Shown here: positions 6,437 to 15,241 of the stretch, in pieces
Layout: each line of letters begins with the position of its first letter
How positions within the stretch are numbered: the first letter of the stretch is position 1
Assembly: GCA_019689515.1 (NCBI GenBank)
Contig: JADGHI010000035.1
Coordinates: 1 to 15,241 of the forward strand
Length of the DNA: 15,241 nucleotides
Direction of reading: 5' to 3'
Source: Acetobacteraceae bacterium
GTDB lineage: Bacteria > Pseudomonadota > Alphaproteobacteria > Acetobacterales > Acetobacteraceae
Made by a program: the position numbers and the translations under genes
Notes under the pieces: model-generated
Database searches by the model: none
What the model saw: only the letters and a program-made list of their open reading frames with translations
What the model was told of the DNA's origin: nothing

Positions 6437-7597
6437 TCACCGGCCGAGCAGCGCCTCGTTGTCGGCGCCGAGCGCGGGGGCGGCGGCGACCTCCGCCCTG
6501 TCGCGCAGCGCGGGCGCGATCGGCACGGGGATTGCCGGCATGGGCGCCGCCGCACCCGACGACATGCTGTCGGCCAGCTTCCGCGCGAACACGCCGCGCT
6601 CGGCGAAGTGCGGGTCGGCCAGCGCCTCCTCGAGCGTGGCAACGATGCTGCAGCAGCAATCGGCGGCGTCGAAGACCGCGCGCCAGTGCGCCGCCGGGCG
6701 CGCGCGGATCAGGGCTGCCACGGCGGCGGCGCTCCCCTCCGGGTCGCGCGAATCGTCGCGCCACTCCGGCGCCAGGCCGATCGCGTCGCAGAAGGCGCGC
6801 CAGAACTTCTCCTCGAGCGCCGCGACGGCGGCGAGGCGCCCGTCCGCCGTCGGGTAGAGCCGGTAGCGCGGCGAGCCGCCGGTCACGCGCTCGCCGTTGT
6901 TGCGCGGCCACTGCCCGGCGCCCAGCGCGGCGCCCATCGCCCAGTAGAGGAAGGGCAGCACGCCCTCGGTCATGGAGATGTCGATGTGGCAGCCGCGGCC
7001 CGTCGCCTCGCGCGCACGCAGCGCAAGCAGGATGTTCACCACCGCTGGCCAGGCCCCGCCGGCGATGTCCGCAACCAGCGCCGGCGGCACCACCGGCCGC
7101 TCCGGATCGCCATGGCCGAGGGCGAGCAGCCCCACATCGCCGATGTAATTGAGGTCGTGCCCGGCCCGTAGCCGCTTCGGCCCGGTCTGCCCGTAGCCCG
7201 TGATCGAGCAGTAGATCAGCCGCGGATACCGCTCCGCGAGCTGCGCGTAGCCGAGGCCGAGGCGCTCCATCACCCCAGGCCGGAATTGCTCTACCAGTAC
7301 ATCGGCGCGTGCGAGCAGCGGGTCGAGTCGCGCCCGCTGCGACGGGTCTTTCAGATCGAGCGCGACGCTCCGCTTTCCCCGATTCAACAACGAAAAATTA
7401 ACGCTTACGCCGTTCCTGAAGGGCTCCTGGAAGCGCATATCCTCGCCCTGCGGGGGACGCTCGACCTTGATCACCTCCGCTCCAGCCTCGGCGAGCAGCA
7501 GCGTCGCCATCGGCCCCGGAAGCAGGGTGGAGAAGTCGAGGACCGTGACACCCGCGAGCGCACCGCCCCTGGTTTCGCCAACGATGCCACCGCTCAT
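6437..7597 (-). CDS. CaiB/BaiF family protein, alpha-methylacyl-CoA racemase-like
   Basis: A 386-aa member of the same superfamily as its downstream neighbour but closer in active-site pattern to alpha-methylacyl-CoA racemases, which epimerise 2-methylacyl-CoA through a His/Asp pair. Seen: VLDFSTLLPGPMATLLLAEAG (19-39), AEVIKVERPPQGED, NRGKRSVALDL, YGQTGP, then AGHDLNYIGDVGLLA with His147 and ALVADIAGG with Asp177, matching the racemase catalytic positions. The start at 7597 is chosen because GAGG lies 7 nt upstream; in-frame ATGs at 7603 and 7615 would add two or six residues. Around 7381-7420 (about residues 60-74) the coding DNA is about 60% AT, unusual here. The gene precedes the second CoA-transferase by 79 bp and may be co-transcribed with it. 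Whether it transfers CoA or racemises cannot be settled by reading. Confidence 0.9.
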   Translation of the reverse strand: MSGGIVGETRGGALAGVTVLDFSTLLPGPMATLLLAEAGAEVIKVERPPQGEDMRFQEPFRNGVSVNFSLLNRGKRSVALDLKDPSQRARLDPLLARADVLVEQFRPGVMERLGLGYAQLAERYPRLIYCSITGYGQTGPKRLRAGHDLNYIGDVGLLALGHGDPERPVVPPALVADIAGGAWPAVVNILLALRAREATGRGCHIDISMTEGVLPFLYWAMGAALGAGQWPRNNGERVTGGSPRYRLYPTADGRLAAVAALEEKFWRAFCDAIGLAPEWRDDSRDPEGSAAAVAALIRARPAAHWRAVFDAADCCCSIVATLEEALADPHFAERGVFARKLADSMSSGAAAPMPAIPVPIAPALRDRAEVAAAPALGADNEALLGR

Positions 7598-7975
7598 CGC
7601 CATGCCTCGCGGCATGCGACGGCGGCGCGCGGCCGCACCGCGCCTGCTGTCGGTGGTGCCGCGTCGTTGCGGCGGCGGCCGATGTCCAGGGTCAAGCGCA
7701 ACTCCTTCCTCTCGCGCGAAAGAGGGGCCGATTCCGCCGCGCAGTCTGCGCTGTCGCTACGGACTTGCCCAGGCCGATGCCCCAGCCGTCGCCGGGCGCC
7801 GTCCTCCGAATGGCCAGCGCCCACTGGACGTCCTCCGAATGGCCAATGCCCGTTGGAAGGGCACGAAACACCTGGTCGTTGCGAGCTTTGGCTGATCACG
7901 ACGAAGTGAGGCTGCCACAATGGCCGATCCGCGCTAGCCACGGCACCCTGATGGGGGATCAAGCGGGCGTCTGCC
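7598..7975. other. 378-bp divergent intergenic region
   Basis: This spacer separates the racemase-like gene (minus) from the sensor kinase (plus). Open frames cross it on both strands, but none has a recognisable protein or a convincing start. It contains a 29-bp tandem repeat at 7800-7857. A TTGACC sequence on the minus strand (7695-7690) has no matching -10 element. No clear promoter could be identified for either gene, although both starts should lie downstream of one here. Confidence 0.5.
7800..7857. repeat. Two-copy 29-bp direct tandem repeat
   Basis: Two contiguous 29-bp units (7800-7828, 7829-7857) begin with the identical 17 bases CGTCCTCCGAATGGCCA and end in TGGA. They differ at four positions. 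Each unit carries a short inverted repeat, CCAG...CTGG in the first and CCAA...TTGG in the second, and the substitutions fall at symmetric positions that preserve the outer symmetry. They lie 119-176 bp upstream of the sensor-kinase start. A pair of regulator binding sites is one possibility; simple duplication is another. Confidence 0.7.
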
Positions 7976-10900
7976 GTGGATGACGGCCGTTTCAGCGATG
8001 AAACGCGGTGGCGACCGACGCAGGTGGGCCTGATCGCCGCGCCGGAAGTCGTCACGCCCGCCCGCTACCGCCCGGGCAGGTGGCGGCGCGGCGGCGGACG
8101 CAGCGTGCGCGTCTATCTCGTTGCGCTGGTCCTCGCCCTGCTGCTGCCCGCCTGGGCCGTCGCCACCTTCACTGCCTTCCGCCTCGCCGAGGCCGGACGC
8201 GAGGCGATCGCGGCCGAGGCGCTCGAGACGACACGGGCCGTCGCCGCGGCGACCGAACGCGAGATCGGTGCGCTGCGCGCCAGCCTGATCGCGCTCTCCA
8301 CCTCGCCGGCGCTGGTGGAGGGCGACCTGGCGCGGTTCCATCACCAGGCCAGCACCCTCGCCGCGGCGATCGGCGTGGAAGTGATCCTGACCGCGCCGGA
8401 CGGGCGGCAACTGGTCAACACCACCCTCCCCTTCGGCCAGCCGCTGCCGCGCGCGACCTGGTCGGACGGGCTCGACAGGGGCGGCGCCGAGACCTCGGAC
8501 ATGCTGGTGTCGGAGGTGTTCCGCGCACCGGTCGGCGGGCGTGCCACGGTCGCGGTCAGCCTGCCGGTGCGCCTGCCGAGCAGCGATCCCGACGGGCCGC
8601 CCGACATGCTCTCGATCGGTGCCGACGCGGTCCGCTTCTGGTCCCAGGCCTTGCGGCATGTGGCGCTGCCGCCGGGCTGGAGCGCCGCGGTGCGGGACCG
8701 CCGTGGCACCATCCTCGCCCGCCAGCCGGATCCTGAGCGCTTCGTCGGCCAGGCGGCGCCCTCCGACGCGCTGGCAGTGACCCGCGCTACCCTCGACGGA
8801 GCCCAATCGGGCTGGAGCGCCAGGGCGGTGACGAGCGGCGACGGCGATCGCTCCTTCTATGTCGCCTGGCAGCGCCTCTCCGCCGCGCCCTGGACCGCGC
8901 TGGTCTGTGTGCCCGAGGCGGAGGTGGACGGCACGATGCGGCGCTCGCTGATCTCCGTGACGGCCGGCGGCGCGGTGGTCGTGTTCGGCCTTTCGCTCGG
9001 CCTCGCCGTCTGGGGCACGCGGCGCATCGCCCGCCCGCTGGCGGAGCTCGAGCGCGCCGCCGCTGCGGTCGGTCGTGGCGAGGTGCCGAGCCCCGGCCCC
9101 TATGCCGGACTGCGCGAGCTGGACGCGGTGGCGGTCGCGCTCGCCGCCGCCGCAGCCGAGCGCCGCGAGCGGGAGGCCGAGGGGGCCGCCCTCGCCGCCC
9201 GCCTCGACTCGGTGCTGGAGAGCACGACCGACGGGGTCGTGATGGTGGATGCGGACTGGCGCATCAGCTACGCCAACAGCCGGGCGCGGCAGACGCTCGG
9301 GCGCAGCGGTCCCGGCGGCGGGGCACCGGAGGCCACGGGCCTGCTCGGCGCAAGCCTCTGGGATGCCTTCCGGACCGATCCCGGCAGCCCCTTCGAGGCC
9401 GCCTTCCGCCGCGCGATGCGCGACCGGCTGCCGCAGGGCGTCAGCGGCTACCATGCGCGCCTCGGCCTCTGGGTCAGCGCCGATGCCTTCCCCGGCGGGA
9501 ATGGCGGGCTGACCCTGTTCTTCCGCGACGTCAGCGCCGCCAAGGTCGCCGAGGCGGCGCTGCGCGAGAGCGAGGCGCGGCTCAAGGCCGTGCTCGAACA
9601 CGTCCCGGTCGGGGTGCTGCTGGCCGAGGCGTCATCCGGCCGGCTGTTGCTCTCCAACCGCCGCGCGGCGGAGATCCTCGGCGAGCGTCCGGGCCGCTGG
9701 CCGCTGATCGGCCTCGGCGCAGCAGCGTCGCCCGAGGCGGCCTGCGGCCACGAAGGCGGGCCCGAAGGATGGCAGGCCTACGACGCCCAAGGCCGCCGCC
9801 TCGCTGCCAATGAGTTGCCGCTCGCCCGCACCCTCGCCACCGGGGCCCACGCGCAGGACGAGATCCGCCTGCTGCGCCCCGACGGCAGCATGGTCTGGAT
9901 CCGGGCGTGGAGCGCGCCGATCCGCGACGCGACGGGGCGGCTGACCGGCGCCGTCGTCGCCTTCGCCGACATCGGTGCCGAGCACGAGACAGCCGAGGCG
10001 TTGCAGCGCCAGGTCGCGGCGGAGGCGGCGGCGCGCCAGGCGGCGATCGCGGCGGCCGAGGCCCTGGCCGCGAGCGAGGAGTGCTTCCGCCGCTTCGCCG
10101 AGGCGAGCCCCGACGGCCTCTGGATCGGCGATCCCGAGGGCCGGCGTGTCGAGTATCTGAGCCCCGCCTTCGAGCGCATCTGGGGCCTCACCCGCGCGAC
10201 CCTGGCCGCCGAGCCGGATCGCTGGCTGGAGCGCGTCCATCCCGAGGACCGCGAGCGGGCCGCCGCCGCGCAACGGCGCGCCGCGGCGGGCGAGGCGCCG
10301 GCGACCGATGTCGAGTACCGCGTGCTGCTGCCCGAGGGAGACGGGGAGGCCGATCCGGAGGACGGCGCCAGGGGAGACGAGGCCACGGACCACGGCCCCG
10401 GCGGCGCGCGGCTCCGCTGGGTGCGCGACATCGTGTTCCCGATCCGGGACGCCGCCGGGCGCGTGGTGCGTGTCGGCCGTCTCGTGCGCGACGTCACGCC
10501 GCGCAAGCGGTGGGAGGAGCGCCAGGCGATGCTGATGGGCGAGCTCAACCACCGCGTGAAGAACACTCTCGCCACGGTGCAGTCGCTGGCCCGCCAGACG
10601 GCGCGCGGCAGGACGACGCCGTCGGACGGGACGGTCCCGCCCGGCAGCGGCGGTGGCCAGGAGCTGGAGCGCTTCCTCGCGGACTTCCAGGCCCGGTTGC
10701 TCGCCCTCTCCCGCGCCCACGACCTGCTGACCGCCCGCACCTGGCGCGGCGCGACGCTCGGCGAGGTGGTGACGGCCGCGCTCGCGCCCTGGCGGACCGC
10801 CGAGGCGGCGGGCGCTCCCTCGGCGCGGATCATCGAGGAGGGGCCGGCGCTCTGGCTGGCGCCGCGCCAGGCGCTCGGCCTCGCCCTCGGGCTGCACGAG

Positions 10901-11242
10901 CTGGCCACCAATGCGGCCAAGCACGGCGCGCTTTCGCGCCGCACCGGCACCGTCACCTTGCGCTGGGAGGTGGAGGCGGCGGCCGCCGATGCGGATAGGA
11001 TCGACGGGGGGCAGCCCGCCGCTGGCCTGGCCTGCCTCACCTGGCGTGAGCGGGGCGGCCCGGAGGTTCGGCCGCCGACCCGGACCGGCTTCGGCAAACG
11101 CCTGCTGGAGCGAGGCCTGGCCGTGGAACTGGGCCGCGACGCCTCGGTGACGCTGCACTATGACCCGGCGGGTTTTGAGGCGATCATACGCTTCCGTGCC
11201 GCCCCCCCTGGCGTCACGGCAGCGAGCGAGGGCATTGCATGA
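7976..11242 (+). CDS. HWE-family membrane sensor histidine kinase with HAMP and three PAS domains
   Basis: A 1088-aa sensor kinase that should autophosphorylate on His859 and pass phosphate to the receiver encoded next. Layout: basic N-terminus; helix 1 (about 46-68); extracytoplasmic sensor region (about 69-325, possibly Cache-like); helix 2 (about 326-347); HAMP (about 348-395); PAS 1 from about 410, PAS 2 from about 536, PAS 3 from about 703; then the kinase core. HWE hallmarks are the H-box GELNHRVKNTLATVQSLA with His859, the N-box LHELATNAAKHGALS with His974 and Asn979, and the W-x-E motif TWRERGGP (Trp1023, Glu1025). PAS 3 contains an acidic/Gly-rich insertion at about 786-812. The GTG at 7976 has no strong ribosome-binding site; a later in-frame GTG near 8023 is possible and still precedes helix 1. 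The stop overlaps the regulator start as ATGA. The ligand is unknown. Confidence 0.93.
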   Translation: MDDGRFSDETRWRPTQVGLIAAPEVVTPARYRPGRWRRGGGRSVRVYLVALVLALLLPAWAVATFTAFRLAEAGREAIAAEALETTRAVAAATEREIGALRASLIALSTSPALVEGDLARFHHQASTLAAAIGVEVILTAPDGRQLVNTTLPFGQPLPRATWSDGLDRGGAETSDMLVSEVFRAPVGGRATVAVSLPVRLPSSDPDGPPDMLSIGADAVRFWSQALRHVALPPGWSAAVRDRRGTILARQPDPERFVGQAAPSDALAVTRATLDGAQSGWSARAVTSGDGDRSFYVAWQRLSAAPWTALVCVPEAEVDGTMRRSLISVTAGGAVVVFGLSLGLAVWGTRRIARPLAELERAAAAVGRGEVPSPGPYAGLRELDAVAVALAAAAAERREREAEGAALAARLDSVLESTTDGVVMVDADWRISYANSRARQTLGRSGPGGGAPEATGLLGASLWDAFRTDPGSPFEAAFRRAMRDRLPQGVSGYHARLGLWVSADAFPGGNGGLTLFFRDVSAAKVAEAALRESEARLKAVLEHVPVGVLLAEASSGRLLLSNRRAAEILGERPGRWPLIGLGAAASPEAACGHEGGPEGWQAYDAQGRRLAANELPLARTLATGAHAQDEIRLLRPDGSMVWIRAWSAPIRDATGRLTGAVVAFADIGAEHETAEALQRQVAAEAAARQAAIAAAEALAASEECFRRFAEASPDGLWIGDPEGRRVEYLSPAFERIWGLTRATLAAEPDRWLERVHPEDRERAAAAQRRAAAGEAPATDVEYRVLLPEGDGEADPEDGARGDEATDHGPGGARLRWVRDIVFPIRDAAGRVVRVGRLVRDVTPRKRWEERQAMLMGELNHRVKNTLATVQSLARQTARGRTTPSDGTVPPGSGGGQELERFLADFQARLLALSRAHDLLTARTWRGATLGEVVTAALAPWRTAEAAGAPSARIIEEGPALWLAPRQALGLALGLHELATNAAKHGALSRRTGTVTLRWEVEAAAADADRIDGGQPAAGLACLTWRERGGPEVRPPTRTGFGKRLLERGLAVELGRDASVTLHYDPAGFEAIIRFRAAPPGVTAASEGIA

Positions 11243-11628
11243 GCGCGGGACTACTGGGCGGACGGCGGATCCTGGTCGTGGAGGACGAGGCGCTGGTCGC
11301 CATGCTGGTGGAGGATGCCCTGGTGGATGCGGGCGGCGAGGTGCTCGGCCCGGTCGCCACCGTCGCCGATGCCGTCGCGCTGCTGGAGAACGAGGCTGCC
11401 CCGGACGCAGCCGTGCTCGACCTGAACCTGGCGGGCGAGACCTCCGTGCCGGTGGCCGACGTGCTGGCCGCGCGCGGCGTCCCGTTCGTGGTCGCCACGG
11501 GCTACGGCGCCGCCGGCCTGCCGCCGGAGCACAAGGACGCCCCAGTGCTGGCCAAGCCCTACGACCCGGCGGAGCTGACCGCGACGCTGGCACGGCTCTG
11601 CGCCGGCCGGCAGACCGCAACGCGCTGA
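11239..11628 (+). CDS. Single-domain response regulator, FATGUY-like receiver
   Basis: A 129-aa stand-alone receiver without an output domain, the probable phosphoacceptor of the upstream HWE kinase. Acidic pocket: Glu15, Asp16, Glu17 in ILVVEDEALV. Phosphorylation site: Asp61 in AAVLDLNLAGE. Switch residue: Thr87. Conserved lysine: Lys106 in VLAKPYDP. The fourth-strand stretch FVVATGYG resembles the FATGUY signature of alphaproteobacterial receivers that work with HWE/HisKA2 kinases (Sma0114 and relatives), except that Val replaces the Phe directly before Ala-Thr. The start ATG overlaps the kinase stop (ATGA), implying translational coupling. With no output domain it may act by phosphotransfer or protein binding, for example in a phosphorelay feeding the general stress response, but no PhyR, anti-sigma or ECF sigma gene is in the window. 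Confidence 0.93.
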   Translation: MSAGLLGGRRILVVEDEALVAMLVEDALVDAGGEVLGPVATVADAVALLENEAAPDAAVLDLNLAGETSVPVADVLAARGVPFVVATGYGAAGLPPEHKDAPVLAKPYDPAELTATLARLCAGRQTATR

Positions 11629-12234
11629 ACGGAGGCGGGCAGGGAAGGGGCCAGCCATGCTCTCCTTACCTGCGCAACGGTAGGGCCTCGCATGGCGCAC
11701 CGCAGCGGCAAATGCGGTTGCCGCCAGGAAGTGGGCTCCTGGCGCGGCTGCCATTGTGTTATGGCGCTTCTTCCGGCCGCCCTTGGCGCTGCCGCGCTCC
11801 TCGGCGACGCATCCGCATGAGCGTGAACGACAGCAGCCCCACAACATCAAGCGCGCGGTCGCCGTGACGCATCGCGACTGCAGCGCGACCAGACTCGCCG
11901 TCGGCGAGGCCGCCATGGCGACGCGCCAAGCCGAGACCGCCGTCCACGCCGAAGCCCTGCGAGCATTTCCGGCCGAAGTGGCGCGCCGGAAGCCCACGCG
12001 TAGCGCCGTGGCCTGCATCATGGATCTGAACGGAAGCGGCGAGGCGGTTTCGTAGCACAGGCCGACCGCGTAGCGCCGGCGGGGGCCGTCGGGCAGCGCG
12101 CTACCGGCGCGCCGACTCCACCGTAGCGGCGATCCGGCGCCTCCCGGAGCGGAAGGGCGGGCGGCCGGAGGCGGTCGGGCCACTCCGGCACCGCCGCCCA
12201 CCCGTGAAGGCCCTCAGCGAGGCACTGCCCGTCG
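11629..12234. other. 606-bp convergent intergenic region, no supported gene
   Basis: It lies between the response-regulator stop and the secA stop. Open frames exist on both strands. The most coding-like is a plus-strand GTG frame at 11756-12055 (99 codons, GC-rich third positions), but its product resembles nothing I know and has no clear ribosome-binding site. The region holds two strong inverted repeats at 11705-11744 and a weaker pair (CCGGAG at 12165-12170 with CTCCGG at 12183-12188) beyond the secA stop, none followed by a T-run. A 12-bp sequence CGCGTAGCGCCG occurs at 11997 and again at 12067. No transposase remnant is recognisable. Confidence 0.5.
11705..11744. repeat. Two adjoining perfect inverted repeats after the response regulator
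   Basis: The first pairs GCGGCAA (11705-11711) with TTGCCGC (11718-11724) around a 6-nt loop. The second pairs CGCCAGGA (11722-11729) with TCCTGGCG (11737-11744) around a 7-nt loop. They share three bases, so as RNA they would partly compete. They lie about 77 bp after the regulator stop and could end the kinase-regulator transcript or stabilise its 3' end, but a T-run is lacking. Confidence 0.45.
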
Positions 12235-14985
<2,751 letters not shown>

Positions 14986-15108
14986 ATGGGGCGGATTCTC
15001 CGGGACGGGGCGCGGGCGGCCCCCTACGCTGTCCGGGGCAGGCAGAATGCGAAAGCGCCGCCCCGGCCGGACCACCACAGGTCCTGCCAGGTGCGGCGCG
15101 GCGCCCAA

Positions 15109-15137
15109 GAGATAGGCTTGGCCCCCCGCTCCGTCAA
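15109..15137 (-). promoter_or_regulatory. Candidate sigma-70-type promoter of secA
   Basis: On the minus strand TTGACG (15137-15132) is followed after exactly 17 nt by TATCTC (15114-15109). The -35 matches the consensus at five of six positions; the -10 is weak but keeps TAT. Transcription would begin near 15102, giving a leader of about 115 nt before the secA ATG. The leader contains a small perfect hairpin (GGACC 15069-15073 with GGTCC 15080-15084). This is the best promoter-like pair I found in the window. Confidence 0.5.
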
Positions 15138-15241
15138 CGTCCGCGGCGGGGCCGATGGCCTCTGCGGCATCGCCCGAGAGGCGCAAACAGGGGTACCGAA
15201 TTCGTCCGTGGGGAGCCTTCGCGCGCCGCCCACCCCCAACC

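Noticed and set aside
7690..7695. TTGACC as a -35 element for the racemase-like gene
   Set aside because: No -10-like sequence lies 16-18 nt downstream.
7934..11620. Two very long open frames antisense to the sensor kinase and regulator (about 555 and 662 codons)
   Set aside because: They are mirror frames of a GC-rich gene: the proteins are Arg/Ala/Gly/His-rich with no recognisable domain, whereas the sense strand encodes complete conserved domains.
11759..12058. Minus-strand 99-codon frame between the regulator and secA
   Set aside because: Its third-position GC is lower than that of the overlapping plus frame, and its product matches no family I recognise.
14986..15186. Possible 67-codon N-terminal extension of SecA
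   Set aside because: The extra part is Pro/Gly/Ala-rich, begins at TTG and covers the best promoter match; known SecA proteins begin at the MFARLARAIF position.
15192..15203. Adjacent KpnI and EcoRI sites (GGTACCGAATTC) resembling a cloning polylinker
   Set aside because: Twelve bases can occur by chance, and the flanking sequence is genomic-looking GC-rich DNA with no further vector sites.

Overview
The window is very GC-rich (roughly 70% or more) with compact gene packing. The protein types (an HWE-family sensor kinase with a FATGUY-like receiver, a SecA with a C-terminal zinc motif, and tandem class III CoA-transferases) suggest an alphaproteobacterium, plausibly of the Acetobacteraceae/Rhodospirillales kind. 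That placement is inference from composition and protein style; no marker RNA gene is present.

Layout. (1) Positions 1-3311, minus strand: a three-gene drug-efflux operon in the order MarR-type repressor, HlyD/EmrA-type periplasmic adaptor, EmrB/QacA-type (DHA2) transporter. The genes overlap by 20 and 14 bp, and the transporter runs off the left edge into a poly-G stretch. A perfect 18-bp inverted repeat just upstream of the repressor gene is a good candidate autoregulatory operator. (2) Positions 3408-7597: an acyl-CoA metabolism cluster. An alpha/beta hydrolase (minus) and a crotonase-family enzyme (plus) diverge from a 126-bp spacer that holds a perfect 17-bp palindrome. The crotonase converges on, and overlaps by 14 bp, the first of two consecutive minus-strand class III (CaiB/BaiF) CoA-transferase-family genes. 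The upstream member has alpha-methylacyl-CoA-racemase-like active-site residues. Together they could activate, racemise or hydrate an acyl-CoA and then hydrolyse a product; the substrate cannot be read from the sequence.

(3) Positions 7976-11628, plus strand: a two-gene signalling unit. It is a 1088-residue membrane-bound HWE histidine kinase (extracytoplasmic sensor region, HAMP, three PAS domains) translationally coupled by ATGA to a single-domain response regulator with a FATGUY-like motif. A 378-bp spacer before it contains a two-copy 29-bp tandem repeat with symmetric substitutions. (4) Positions 11629-12234: about 600 bp with no convincing gene, but with two strong inverted repeats just after the regulator. 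(5) Positions 12235-14985, minus strand: complete secA, with a plausible sigma-70-type promoter and a leader of about 115 nt.

No rRNA, tRNA, CRISPR array, transposase or phage gene was found. I see no clear evidence of a wholly new system. The least explained signals are non-coding: the large hairpin between the two CoA-transferase genes, the 29-bp tandem repeat, and the two operator-like palindromes. Long antisense open frames occur throughout and are treated as consequences of high GC.
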